Source of the DNA: Antedon mediterranea
Taxonomy: Eukaryota > Echinodermata > Crinoidea > Comatulida > Antedonidae
Length of the DNA: 64,000 nucleotides
Direction: 5' to 3'
NCBI RefSeq assembly: GCF_964355755.1
Contig: NC_092670.1
Span: 7,651,001 to 7,715,000 of the forward strand
Shown here: in pieces, positions 8,791 to 23,400 of the stretch
Position numbering within the stretch: position 1 is the stretch's first letter
How the letters are laid out: every line of letters starts with the position of its first letter
Program-made: the position numbers and the translations under genes
The notes under the pieces: generated by a model
The model's input: the letters and a program-made list of their open reading frames with translations, nothing else
What the model was told of the DNA's origin: nothing
Databases searched by the model: none

Positions 8791-11425
8791 AAGAGATAGA
8801 TCTGAATGGCAATGATGAAGTGCTTACACCTGTGATGAAGCGGAAGTTGTCACGAGATGTAAAAGGATCCGTCAAAGGACGATTAAAGCGTATGGTTTCA
8901 AATGTGTCTGAAGCAGAAAGTAAAATATCAGAGGAATTAACAGTGAGTTCAGCTAATATGTTATTGTTTTTTGTGAATTTTATTCACACTGATACTGTAC
9001 ATAAAATGTACCTGGTTACACTACCCCAACTGTTGATGTAATGTCAGTCATTAGGCCTACCCTCTTAATAAAAAATGCAAATGTGTGGGAATATCCTCTG
9101 TCTCGCATCCCAACTGGAGTGAAATGCCCACATCAGCTGTGGTCGATGGGCATAACAATACAGCAAGAGCAATACAGGATGGGAAGCCTTGGCTATTGTT
9201 CCATATTTGAAGCTTTGGTTGTCACAGTGTCTGTCAAAAAGGTCCTGGAACTATAACAGGATTTGAACCTTGGATTGGGAACCAAGTTCATCTTCGTCGT
9301 TATGAGTTCTCACAATCATGATGTTGATTATCACGGAACTAGTCGTTGTGGTGGCAGTATTCACAGCTGGTTTTGGGTTTAGTTTTGATTGTTTGCCGGA
9401 TTATTTCTGTTTATAATATAATTCTTAGTTCTCAACATGTGAAAAAATGCTTTCAAATTTGCTAATGTGTTAATCTTAATCTAAAATATCTTTACCCTTT
9501 TTTAACCTTTTATCAGTTTTCAAAAGTTCAAATGAACGCATCATCTTAGGCAACTCAAAAGTCTTCTAATAACAATCCTTATCTTACAGAAAACTGAGGA
9601 AGATAATCTCCTTGAGAGTTTCAGCATTAGTAGAACAATGCAATTGAACTCCGCAGAGTATCATTGGATCGTCATTGGTTGTATTGCTGCTGCTATCAAT
9701 GGAGCGTCACAACCAGCGTTTGCTATTATATTTAGTCGCATACTTGAGGTTAGTATTAGCCCTCCTCAGTGAGGTTTCTAATTTTTTTCTATATAGATAT
9801 GATAATAATATTTATTTAACCATCATAAAATGTGTTACGAATTTTAGTCATTTAGTCGACATTGTTGACTTATCGTGTTTGGAAATCAAGTTGTTGTGTG
9901 CGCCGTCTACTCTGGGTCGGAGCACTGGCTTTTTAATGGCCTCATGAAATATTCTCACCATCCAACTAATAAACATTCATTATTTGTATATCATATAATG
10001 TTTATTTGTCTTTAAGGCTTTTTCATTTCCTGATGATGAGTTGAAAAGAAGATCAAGGATTTATTGTGGAATGTTTGCCTTGATTGGTGTTGTCTTGTTT
10101 GTAGCTAATTTGATCCAGGTATAATATTTTAATAACATTTTGTCCTTTTCTTGTTCGTTTTTTTTTTTACCTTATTTAATGAAGGTGATCCATCCAGCAA
10201 TTGCTGATCATTAGGGACCCTCAGAGGTTCACATGACCAACATACTGTATACACAAGATGCTTGACATAAACAAGGTCTTATTACAAGTCTTTGGAGTGG
10301 AGTTGTAATATTGTCCTTAGAAAAAATCCTGACATGTGACGGGACCCTTGGAGTTGCAGCCAAGCATCATAACCACCAAGCCACAACTCCACTTCCAATA
10401 AGATGAAATCCTTTAGAGATGTATTGTCCCCCAAAAATATGAATAAGTAATTTTGTAACTTTAATATAGTTATTCTCTTTCGTAGAAAAATGACAAAATA
10501 AATTGTTAAATTCAGCTGGAAACTCATTGGCTTGCAGCTAATTTGACTATTTTTTGCTTTAAATAAGAGTTTTTTCAGGTATAACAATTTTTGGTTAACT
10601 AGTATATCACATTTATTAAAATGGCATATTCAACAGAAAGGGACAATACATTCTTAAACAAATTGTATTTTTTATAAATTTATTGAAAGCAGACATTAAT
10701 TAAGATGATTTTGTTGCTAAGTATGATAAACCTAAGCTCTAAGTTTTTGATGCTATGCACTGTCTTAACATGAGACCTCACAACATATAGTATGCTGTCC
10801 ATAGACAGCAAAGAAACATACATTATTGAGCTTATGTCAGCACATAAATGCAAGTCGAACAACTTGTTGACAAGTGCTCCGAGCAACTGAACGCAACTGA
10901 CTGCAATTCATACTAATCATTTCCATGTTACTATGCGCTTGCACATGCAGTACTGGTTCCTATAGAACTACAAATCGTGTTGTATGTGCAGTATGGTATT
11001 AACCATGATTAGTTACAATTGGTTACAATGTTGACATGAAAGCGCTCACACATTAGTTCATTTAAATTCTGTTCAGTTCCATCACTGGCTTGCTTGCAAC
11101 CATAGAGTTCCTTTCAGTTGAGTTCTTCCATATGAAACATACACCCGCTTAAAAGCATAAGGCGGACTATATCCAACAGATGAATTAATGAACGAACCTT
11201 GATTTTTTAACAGGGAGCAGCTTTTGGTAAATCAGGAGAAGAACTTACAAAAAGAGCCCGTAGTATGTCTTTCAAGGCCATGTTGAGACAGGTAACAATC
11301 CGCAAAAGTAATGCAGCTCTCAGGGCACTATCAAAATTAATATAGGTAGTGATATGCCCAAATATAGTAGTTATAGGACATCATCCTGTCAATGTATGGG
11401 CACATCACATTTTTTTGTCACATAA

Positions 11426-11464
<39 letters not shown>

Positions 11465-14400
11465 ATCCATATTGAAAACAAAGATATTGTAATAAAATTT
11501 GTGAAATCTATTATATTGTTTTCTGAAAATCAATAGGCATTGCCTTTAAGCCCAAAAATTCAGGATGATATAATTGGCAAGGTAAAAATAGTACATTGAC
11601 ATAACACTGTACTTACTATGGTCTAATGGTAGGCCGTCTAGATTTACATTTGAGATTCTTATAAGAATATTTTTACTCTTATTATAAGTCTCATTAGAAA
11701 GCGATTTCTTATAACTCAACATGTTTATTTTCAAGGATATTACCTGGTTTGATGATCAGAGAAATGGTACTGGTGCATTAACATCAAGACTTGCTACCCA
11801 AGCAGCTAATATACAAGGAGTAAGATATAGGCCTATTATTATGTGTTATATATTACTAGCATTTCAATGATCTCTAGATGGCTTGTTAAAATGATTAGAC
11901 TTTGTCATCTGACTTGAAAACAAAATGGACATTGTAAGTGTTAATATAACTGTAAAATATGAAACATGAAACAATACTAAAATTTATTTTCAACTTTTAT
12001 TATTATTATATAACTATAATTATTATTATTTCTCATTTTCATTTTTTATTAGTGTTAGTAATTTCGAATAATTCATTTTGTTTATTTTATTTTTTGAACA
12101 TACACCTTTAAATTGGTGGCACTCATGGAAAAAAAATGAAAAGGAAAATCATAGAGATAGAAATGAAATACTGTACAAAAGCATAAGGAAAGCCTTATAA
12201 TACCAAAATTAAAACTAACAAATTAATTGAAACTTAAATTTTATTTGCAATACAGATGTTGTATACATTGGTCTGTTTAATTTTTTACCTTTTCCCAAGC
12301 TATCTTCGTATAAGATTTGAAGATATCAAATTAGTGTTTTTATTACGAAAACTTTGATGTATTTAGGCAACTGGAGTAAGACTTGGGACTGTATTTCAGT
12401 CAGTTTTTAACATGGGAGCAACTTTGATAATTTCATTCATTTATGGCTGGCAGCTTACTCTGTTGGTGTTAGCTCTCTTGCCTCTTATTGTCGTTGCTGG
12501 TGCAATACAGTGGAAAGTTGTGCAAGGAAATTCAGTAGCTAACAAGGTAGCATATGAAGGTGCTGGCAAGGTACAGTAGATCCATATTACATAGCCTATA
12601 ATTAAAACGTGAACTTGATTGGTTGAAACGGCATCACATGACTAGCTGCTCCGAGGGCTGTAATTGCTATAGTTCTTCGAGCAGTGTTATTTTGACTATG
12701 TAATTTTCATTTAATTTTCGTCATGCGGATGAACAATTGTTTTTATTTTCATCAAAATTGGGTGATGGAAAGTTAATTTTTTTATGACCTTGGTTTTAGT
12801 ATTTGAAAATATAATTAAAATTATTTTGTTGTTCAGAGACTGTATGGAGCCCAGCGTAATGATGGACTGGCCTATCATTTGTTTTGCTATTTTGAGGCCA
12901 TAGGTCCATTTAACCCACAAATAGCTTACAGTGAACTATGCATACAGTAATCTCAAATGTTGTAAAACTGTATATATTTGGTTGTATCTTTATGTTATAG
13001 GTTTCGAGTGAAGCCATTGATAATTTAACCATTGCATCATTGGCACGTGAAGATACATTCTTTGACAAGTACTCGGATTACCTAGAGGAACCGCACAAGT
13101 AAGATTTTACATTTGTTGCAATCAAAAGAACCATATTAGGGCATAGACTGTATAAAATTGTCTTCATTTAGACAAAATCTTCTTTAATCCACTCTTCTTC
13201 TTTGAAAAGTCCTTTGCAAGCACCCACAATCTCCTCCAATCCCAGTTGCTTCATTGACATCTGCTGGAAATATTCCTTTTCGATAAAAGTTGGATTAATC
13301 CTTTGCTCTATTGGAAAATCCACTGGAATGCCTCTCTCTTTTGAAAAACCTGTTGAAACGCTTTCTCTTTGTTTAACACGAAATATCCACTGGACAACCT
13401 TTCTCTTTTACCATTGAAAAGTCCACTCAGAAGCCCTCCTTTTGGTTCATTGAGTAAGTTCTGCTGGAAAACAGTCTTTTGCTTTTTTCGGTAAAGGTTA
13501 GCTTAATCTGTTGCTCCATTAAAAAATTGACTGAAAAGTTTTGTATTATCTTTTAGATCAAGCCTAGCAAAGGGCCTGATAGGTGGTTGTGCCTTTGGAT
13601 TCAGTCAGTGTGTTATATTCTTTATCTATGCAGCAACATTTCTTGTTGTCAGAGACAAGATGGAATTTGAAGATATATTTTTGTAAGTTGCAATAAATTT
13701 TAACATTCTATAAAAAAAACAGTTGTAAATGTATGAAATTATTATACAATTTGTGGGTAGAAGTTTATACCTAGCCAAAATGGCCATATTCTCAGACGTT
13801 TTTGTTGCCTGGCTTGCAAATATAGGAATGATTTATTTTATAGTCTATTGTCACTGATACTCTGTGAACATCTACACCTTACAGACACTTCTCCAGAAGC
13901 AGACTAACACACTTCACACCTCACCGACAGCATCACTGATCCTCCGTTCCTTATCTATACTTATAGTTGTATATTGTACTGAAGTATTATACTGAATAAA
14001 CAATATGTGTTACGACAGTCAAGCGAGTAAGAGTCTTCATTAGTACCTCAACAACGCAACATTATATTACATGGTGGAAGACCCAAATTTCATAAGGAAC
14101 AGAGTGAGAAAACAGAATAACAAGAAAACAAGAAATAAACACTTAACAAGACACGAAGACGAAGACGAAGACAAAAATAACCATATTTGTTTGAAAGGAG
14201 AAAACCAGAAATTTACTTTTAAACAAAAGACAAACTGAAATTATATTTGAATGAGATCGAGACAAGCAGAAATTTTATCAAATTATTACCATTGGATGAA
14301 GACAAAGAAGATAATCGAGGAAGACACAAAAGACAAGCTGAAATTATATATTTGAATGAGATCGAGACAAGCAGAAATTTTATCAAATTATAACCATTGG

Positions 14401-17400
14401 ATAAAGACAAAGAAGATAATCGAGGAAGACCCAAGAAGAATCAAAACAGAAGCAAGCGGACAAGAACTGTTTCGTTTGGACACTTTCAACTTCACGCCGT
14501 TTTTTTTCGATCGTTTTTTTTATAATTTACTTTTTTTGAACATTGATGAACACCTTTCGCATTTTTTTTTGAATTCGTTGTTTGAAAAGTTGAACATTGA
14601 TGAGCACCTTTAACATTTCTTTAATTCGTTGTTTGAACATTTAAACATTTCTGAACACTTTTTGCATTCCTTTAATTCATTTTTAATTGGATCCGAAGCA
14701 TTTGGGGTAAGTCAAAACCATTTTGATTTTTGATTTGTAACCTTGATTGAAAAGTGAGAGTTTACATATATATACACTAAATTGTTTTTGATATATGATT
14801 AATAATTAATATTATAAAGTATGGTCGACGTTGTTGATAACGAAGTAATTTTAAATGAGCCTGTCAATCCACACTCCGTGCCCCACCTAAGACAAACCGA
14901 TTTCCTTCCCAAAAGATATGACGGTTCCATAACCGATCACGACCAATGTAGTGCACACTACTTATCGTTTACCGACTACCTTGAGGCCCACACTTTAGAA
15001 AACCCTGTAAACAATGCCCAATTAATTAATGTAATAAGTATTTTCAAACGTAGGCTTCAGGGCCAAGCTAGACTCTGGATTGAGGGAAAGCAGTTCGATT
15101 CACTGGAATCCTTAAAAACCCAATTCATCAACAGGTTTAGTAAAAACAAATCAATCTATGCGCACATAAGAGAATACGATTCAATTACTTACACCACTGG
15201 CGACAACGCCGAAAAGCACTTAACCAAAATCAAACAAGCCGCAGACAGAATTGGATACGCTGACCAGCAGATAAAGAATAAATTTATTTCGACCCTTCCA
15301 CCAAAATGTAGAGCAGCTGTAGCCATGTCCACCCCAATCGATGCCACTATTGACAATATCGTAAACAGCACACAAAATTACCTTGACCTTTCCGTAGATG
15401 ATGCCACACGGGAAGTTTCATTCAATATCAATAAGGAAACAGATAATAGTCTCGAATCGCTCCAACATGAGATAAATTCTCTCAAGTTAGACATGGCCAC
15501 AACAAAACGATCCCTTAATGATGATACTCGACGCTCACGTTCCCCCACCCGAAATTATACCCCAAGACGAAACCGAAGCCCAAGCCCATACAAACCCCGA
15601 TTCCAGACCCCACCGACCCCAAGATATAGACAACCTCCCCCAACCTGTTATTACTGCGGGAAACCAGGCCACATAGCAAGGCATTGCCGACAACAAAACC
15701 GTTCTTACGGAAATTATCCCCCGCCATACCCATACCAACAGTCAAACAATTACTACCCTAGCCACCAGCAGGATTTTTAAAAAGGGGACTAGATGCCGCC
15801 TATAATCTGGCCCCCCATACTAAATACGACAATTTTAAGGCAAAATACTTAGGGAATTCAGATAATATTGATTTGTTACTTAACGACAGAAATTACGTTA
15901 AAGGAAATTTACCAGATGGTAGAAATGTTTTAACTTTATTTGACAGTGGTTCAACTAGAACTATAATCTCACAATCGTACGTTAATTCCTCACTTTATTT
16001 ATCGCGTCTAAAGCCAATTAAAGTGAACACAACTAAATTTCGATTAGGCAACGGTGACTTCTTATACGCCAACCACTTAGTGCAATTCGAATTATTTATC
16101 CAAGCACACACATTCAAAATTTCAGCGTTAATCGTTAAAAATTTGACAGGTATTGACCTGATACTTGGAACCGAAACATTGTCTGAACTCGACGGTACTT
16201 TAAATTTTAAGGAAAACACCTTTCGCATTAGACCAAAGATTTTTAGCTTTCGTCCTGTACACAAGATTTTTCTTAAACCCGGTGATACTAGAACAGTTAA
16301 ATTAAAAGGAAGGGTTCCCGCCTTTGTACGCAATTCTGATGTTGTTCTACATGCAACCACCAATATTTCAAAACTTTGTCCATCAGATATGTTAGTAAAA
16401 TTACACAGAGGAGAAACCAACATTGATATCACTAACAACACAAACAGAAACGTATCTCTAAATACACATCAACCTATCGCGAGCCTTCACTTAACCAACC
16501 TTGTAACAGTTACTAACGACCTACCAATTGATAGAATAAAGTTGACCAATGACAACGCAAACAAGTACCCACATTTAGAACGTACAGACCCATTGCTATC
16601 TTTAACCAGGGAAGAGTTTTAACTCTTCCCTGCTTTAACCGAGGAAGAAATAATCAGAAAACAAGTTGATTTAACAGACAGCGTTTTAACACATAGAGAA
16701 AAAGAAGATTTGTATAAAACATTACAACAAAACAGAAACGCATTTTCACTATATGGTGAACTATCTAGCTGCCCAAACTTCAAAGCTGACATACACCTCT
16801 CTAACGATGAACCATTTTTTATTCGACCATACTTCGCGACAGACAAAGACAAACATGTTATTGAGGCCGAATTGAACAAATTAGTCAAACTAGGAATCTT
16901 AGCAGTAGGACACCAATCGTATACTTCCCCTGTCCTTCTTGTTTCAAAGAAAAATTCAAAAGATAAAAGAGTTGTCACAGACTTTCGCTATCTAAATTCC
17001 AGGATAAAACGTATTAATCACCCATTCCCATTATTAGCCGAAACTCTGAAAACAATAGGTAACGCTAATGCAAAGATTCTTAGCGTAATTGATTTGAAAT
17101 CAGCGTTCCACTGTGTACCATTAGCCGAACATGCCCAACAATACACAGGTATAGCTTCATATCATGGTGGAAAGCATTATTATTATAAGAGATTAGCACA
17201 AGGATTAAACGTTTCGCCAGGTATATTTCAAGCAAAGATTGACGAAATTTTAAATGAAATCCCAAATTCTAGAGAATTCTGTATCGCCCATCACGATGAT
17301 ATTATTTTATTTAGCCAAGACAAATTTGCTCATAAGCAGCACCTTGTTTCCGTTTTACAAGCCCTACAATTAAATGGTTTTAGAATTTGCCCAAAGAAAT

Positions 17401-20400
17401 GTAAGTTATTCAAGAATAAAGTGCAATATATGGGACACACCATCCTGATTAATTCTTCAGGACACGCATGTATCACACCATTAGGCGACAGGTGTGCAGC
17501 TATCCGAAATTTGCCAGTCCCACGAACCCATAAAGAAACTAAACGATTTATTGGTGCAGTAAATTATGTATCTCATTTTTTCCCTCAAATACAATCAATT
17601 TTACAGCCGTTACACACACTCGCAAGCAAACGCCGAAAATTTTGTTGGTCTACTGAACACCAGAAAGCATTTGACGAAATTAAACAATTAATGGTTAAAC
17701 CACCAACTCTTCAAATGCCTAGAAAAGAAGGTAGATTTACGCTATATAGCGACACTTCAAGAACCGCAACAGGTTCATATTTAACACAAACAGTAAACGA
17801 TAAAGAACACATAATAGGTTATTATTCCAAAATCTTACCACAAGCCTGTCAACGATATAGCGTCACAGAATTAGAGTTATTTGGACTTTACATTAACGTT
17901 TCAGCATTTCGACATTTACTAAAGGGTTGCGAATTTGATGCATTCGTAGACCACTCAGCAATTGTACAAATTTGGAATTCAAAAGATCAGCCATGTACAC
18001 CCCGTTTACAGAAACTAATATTACAATTGTCCGGATACATTTTCCAAATTGGTTATAAGAAAGGAACTGAATTAGTTTTAGCAGATTTTCTCTCCCGAGC
18101 CCCTCGTGACGACGATTCCGAAATTGATCAAGTTGTACCCATTGCATTTAATATTACAGAGACCGAATCTCTTAACCCGATTACAAACACATCCACTAGC
18201 AGACCAGTAACAAGGTCATACGCCAAGAAAATGGGAATAAATATACCTGACCTACATAAACCCAAACCAGTACAAACGCCCGTCATTAATCAAAACCCAG
18301 TGACAACAAACACGCGACCTACACCTCAACCTTCCACTACACCACAGATAATCACGAGACAACAAACAAACGCACATCGATCACCGCCTATCGTAACGCC
18401 ACCTATCGTAACGCCACCCCCAATACGTAATGTAAACATTCGACAACCTCCAGAGGAACGACTAGTAGACAAAAATAAGCTAAGCAAAGATACTACACAT
18501 CGAAATGTACCAGTTGATTTGTATACATCGCCCAAACCACTAGTACCAAACATAACTGAATTTAAGTCAGCACACATCCCAAAACAACAAGACTTAGATA
18601 GATTAATGGATGTTATTCAAAGAAAGATAATTAGAGATTATAACCTCCCAGTAGATGTTAAACAATTACGTGTTGAACAAGAAACTTCACCATTTTTTAA
18701 GCCAGTTTACGATTATTTAGCTCATGATATCCTTCCAGCTGATAAGAAAGCAGCTCGTGCAGTTCAGAATAAGTCAGAGCAGTACATATTGTGCAACGGT
18801 TTACTATTCCGTTTATTTTTCCAAGATAAAGGTGGAGAATTTGTATTGCAATTATCTGTTCCTGAAAACTTAGCCGAGACCGTTATTTCTCAGTATCACG
18901 ACAATTTGTTAAGTAGCCACCAAGGTACGATGCGTACTTACCTTACTATTAGGAAATTATTTTACATGCCCCTTATGTTCGAGAAAGTCAACAATTATAC
19001 CCAAGCGTGTCTTAGATGTCAACAATTTCGTCCCAAAACCGATAAATTACGTCCTTTACACGATCGAGTACCAGCAACCTACCGTCCCTTTCATACACTC
19101 AGTCTAGATTTTAAGAGTATGCCAACTTCACCTTCAGGTTTTAAACATATTATGGTAGTATGTGATGAGATAACTAGATTTTTGATTTGTGTACCTTTGA
19201 AATCCATTGATGCCGAAACAATTTGCGAAGCACTAATTCAAAAGGTCATCAGTATTTTTGGACCCCCATCTCGTCTTATTTCAGATGCAGCAACCTCCCT
19301 TACAGGAAAATTATTAACACTATTATGTAACACCCTTAATATTGATAGGAAAATCATCAGCGTCCACAATCACGGTAGTTTACAAGTTGAACGTCATATC
19401 CGCACCGTATCGGACCTGTTAAAGGTCAACCTTAACCAATTCGGAATAGATTGGGTTAGATTTGTATCAACAACATGTTATGCTTATAACTCGTTTTCAT
19501 CCCCACATCTAGGAAACCACTCCCCTTACGAATTAGTTTTTGGCCGCCAACCTCCAAGTTTGACCTCATTAGCATTTAACCCTATTTCAGGATTGTCTCA
19601 TTCCTATGAAGAATACTTTGAACATCTCAAGAAGAAATTTCAAAACATTTCACAGACAATGCTACAATTACAGCGAACACAACAAAACGTCCAAAACTCG
19701 AAAATTTCCCAACGCTTAGAAAAAAGTCCAATTTACTCAGTAGGACAACTCGTATATTTATACAAGCCAACATCATCATCACTAACGGCAAATTCAAAGA
19801 AAATCGCCGCAGAATGGGTCGGACCATTAGTAATTCATGAAGTACTAGACAGAACACACTACATCCTAGCGACGATTAAAGGAGAAATACTTCGCGACGT
19901 ATTCAATTATAACAGACTGAAACCTTGTTTTATGAGAACGCCTAAAGAACGCAAAAATTTTACACATCTACAAAAACTTAAACAATTGTTGAATGAACCC
20001 ACCGATGATAATAACGATAAAATCCAAAACACCATTAATGTAGTAAATGACGAAATCAATGTTGAATTTGTAGACGAACATGATAGGACACCCGCCCAAT
20101 TGCAATCAGATACCCTTACACATCCAACTAAGATAGAACCCCTTAACTTGCAACCTTACATTGACTGTGTAGAGAATAACATGGGATTAGCAGCCCCATT
20201 CCAAATGAAAGAAGAACAAATTAAGGAACAAACTAATCTAATTATGACAGCACCTAATGATTCAAATATGACATTAAACCGAGGTAGATTTAAAGCAGGA
20301 CAGTTCCAAGTTTTAGTTTCGTATTCTAAACCCACTTCAGCCAAACGCAACACCGATAAAACAAAACACGAATCTAATGATCGCAAATTTTGGTGGAATA

Positions 20401-23400
20401 TTGACAGATATAACGATACAGATAAATTGATTAAAGAGATCATTAATGATAAACAGATACCGATAAGTGGATCGCCAAACCGATTCATAAAACGTTTGTA
20501 TAATGCAACAAGTTACTGATTTAATTTTTTTTGCAAGATTATTTTTAAATTACGACATTTGCTAAATGATAGCATAGTCTACGTATTTGATGAGATTTGT
20601 TTAGTAAATGATGTGATTTTAGTTAAAAGAGAATTGAATTTATGTTTAAGTATTGATTTGTAACGAGTTTTTTGATAAAGATTAATTTTGAATTTTAATG
20701 ATCGATATATTGAGATATTGAAAAGAACGACAATCATTTTGTAACAAATATTTTGTTTAACCTTTGAGTCGTTAATCTCAAGCATTAATTAATTGATATA
20801 CAATAACAGGAGATTTTCTTAGTACTTTTAATTGTAATTTTTTTGACATTGAGTGCAAAAGTCGAATTTGTCGACCGATTGAAATCGTAATTACCTGTGA
20901 ATATAAATGCTTAAATCGATAAAGTTGTGACGATAACGATATATTGTGGATAAGTTTGTGTCAACGGGACACACACATTTGTTTCTTTAAAGCTTTAAAT
21001 GATTAAGTTTGATATTTTGATTCTAAACTAATCAGCCACAGTTTCTTGAGTTTTATGTTTTAATTTGATGATTTATGTTTGAAGACCATTAGAACGCGAT
21101 GAGTTGTCGCACGATTTGATGTATGTTCAATGTAACATACTATTTTTAAGTTTTGTATTTTTATTTTCAACTGATTTATGTTTGATTTACGCGAATTTTA
21201 TACCAAATTCATTTTTAATTTTAATTTTTTTAAAGAGAGAGAAGAGAGAGAGTGAAAGTGATAAGGTTACACTTCAGAGTCAATGGTTTTGGCTAACTCA
21301 ATTTTTGCTTATATGTATAATAATGTTTTTTTTCTTTTATATAACTTTAATTTTGCATGCCACTATTATAACCATTTTTATATTTTAAATAGATTAGAAA
21401 AAAAAAAAGGGAAACAGAGGGATGTAATATAACGATATACTTTTATATTTAAGAAATTGACCTTTGTATCGGAATTCAAATAGGTTCACAAACTTGACCC
21501 AGAAAGTCCAGAGGAGAGTTTGTCCAGATGTTTTAATGACCATTTAGTTTATAATAGAATCCCTAAAGAAAACACTTAGCTTAACTTTGTGACTGTTCCC
21601 ATCGTAAAACAATTAGATATTGACAGTTTTAAGCAGAGATTCGACAGGGCCAATTCATCATTGTAACCTCCCCAGATAAGATCAATCATTCCCACTTAAA
21701 CACCCCTGGACCAACTTAGGACCAATCAGTAACCTCTAAGATTACGTAGTGACATATGCAAATGAACCGAGGGCCAATATACTCCCAAGTTTCAGAAGGG
21801 CCCAGACACACCTCACAGCCACTTCTTCAGAAGAACATCTACACCTTACAGCCACTTCTTCAGAAGAACATCTACACCTTACAGCCACTTCTCCAGAAGC
21901 AGACTAACACACTTCACACCTCACCGACAGCATCACTGATCCTCCGTTCCTTATCTATACTATTTCCAATGACCATTACAGTAAAATCCGCACACAAATC
22001 AATATATTCATTAGAAGTATACTTTTCAAATTTTTTGAATAACTATTGTTATTGTTTACACCACCAGAGTTTTTTCAGCCATTGTGTTTGGAGGGTTTGC
22101 GTTAGGCCGGGTGTCTTCTCTAGCTCCAGATTATTCTAAAGCCAAGATAGCTACAGCTCAAATGTTCCAACTCATTGACAAAGTGCCAGACATTGATTCA
22201 TAGTACTACTGGAAAAATATTGGTAATTTTAAGCGACTTTTCACAACTCTCTTCTTTGGTCTGCTGTGCCACCCTCTGCCTCCTACCTAAAACAGAATAG
22301 TACTATTGCCTTACTCTAGCCTACCTCTATCTCAGATTTAGTTTAGAGGTAATCTTTTACTTTGAAAGCTAAGATATTCTGTACAGTTGGAGGAAAGTTG
22401 GAGATAAGACTATATTTTTAACAAATATGGTTCATAAAATCTTTATCAGACAGTATAGAATCAACATTTTATTAGTAGTAGATGGCGCTAAATTGTATAG
22501 TGTCGTTTGTACTGTACTGTACTGTACTTTCAGGGTTCATTACATCATAAGTTCATGGGCACATAAACGTAAATGTCCACTTAATCTAAATTTGCTTTTA
22601 TTATCATCAAAAATCTGATGCCTTTATTTTTTTTATTATAATAGGAAAACTTTAAACCTCAAGTTCGTTTCCGCAATGTAAAATTCAACTATCCATCAAG
22701 ACCAGATATTCAGGTTCTTCGGAACCTGTCAGTGGATGTCAGTGAAGGAGAGAAGTTGGCACTGGTTGGCAGCAGTGGATGTGGTAAAAGTACTGCCATC
22801 CAGTTATTGGAGAGATTCTATGATACTCGATCTGGAGAAATTGTAAGTATTTATTCATTTAAAACATCTGAGTGGCAGATTTGAATCTGCATAATTATCT
22901 GATACAAACACAATTATTGTAAGGACATTTTCTTATGTTGCGTAGGTTGCATTACATTGCGTCGCTAGTGGGAACCAAGCTTTAGTAAATCAGTAAATAA
23001 AAAATATTTCAGAGCAAGGCAAAACATCTGCCAATTACTTACTTTCTGACATAAAGCTACTCAACAGAATAATCATCTGATAAAAAACAAGTCAAAAAGT
23101 TAAATCATATGTCTTTCAATTCTTTTAGCTTCTAGACAACTTTGAGATAAAATTATTGAATGTCAAATGGTTGCGGTCTCAAATTGGTCTTGTGTCTCAA
23201 GAACCAACCTTGTTTGATTTGACGATTGCTGAAAACATTGCTTATGGTGATAATGGCCGACAAGTCAGTTTGGATGAGATTATGGACGCGGCGCAACAAG
23301 CCAATATTCACAAGTTTATAACGTCACTTCCAGAGGTACATCATATAATGATTACTAATACTAGCAATGCACCTTATTTTTTTCTTTTATTTGATGTATT

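Larger units (their letters stand above)
13866..21961 (+). mobile_element. Ty3/Gypsy LTR retrotransposon inserted in ABCB intron
   Basis: The order is partial 5' LTR (13866-14071), putative primer-binding site starting TGGTGGAAGACCC at 14072, leader with a ~104-bp tandem duplication (14250-14430), gag, protease, RT-RNaseH-integrase, a ~0.9-kb AT-rich tail, a polypurine tract (21401-21421) and partial 3' LTR (21423-21961). The order RT-RNaseH-integrase identifies Ty3/Gypsy. The 3' LTR begins TGTAATAT and the 5' LTR ends ATATTACA, a perfect terminal inverted repeat. The two LTR pieces share only 13866-13961 / 21866-21961 (one mismatch seen). No flanking target duplication could be found, which fits loss of both outer ends. 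Confidence 0.92.

Noticed and set aside
12600-12720. GATTGGTTGAAACGGCATCACATGAC resembling the leader of the foldback family
   Set aside because: Similarity is limited to about 25 bases with mismatches and no hairpin arms follow.
15995-16441. 148-codon minus-strand frame
   Set aside because: Antisense to the protease region, which has clear motifs on the plus strand.
21104-21388. 94-codon frame with two hydrophobic stretches, in an env-like position of the Gypsy element
   Set aside because: Phe/Ile-rich composition is expected from AT-rich DNA; no signal peptide, cleavage site or cysteine pattern.
13866-21961. Exactly 8000-bp offset between the shared LTR segments
   Set aside because: Most likely coincidence; nothing else shows an artificial join.
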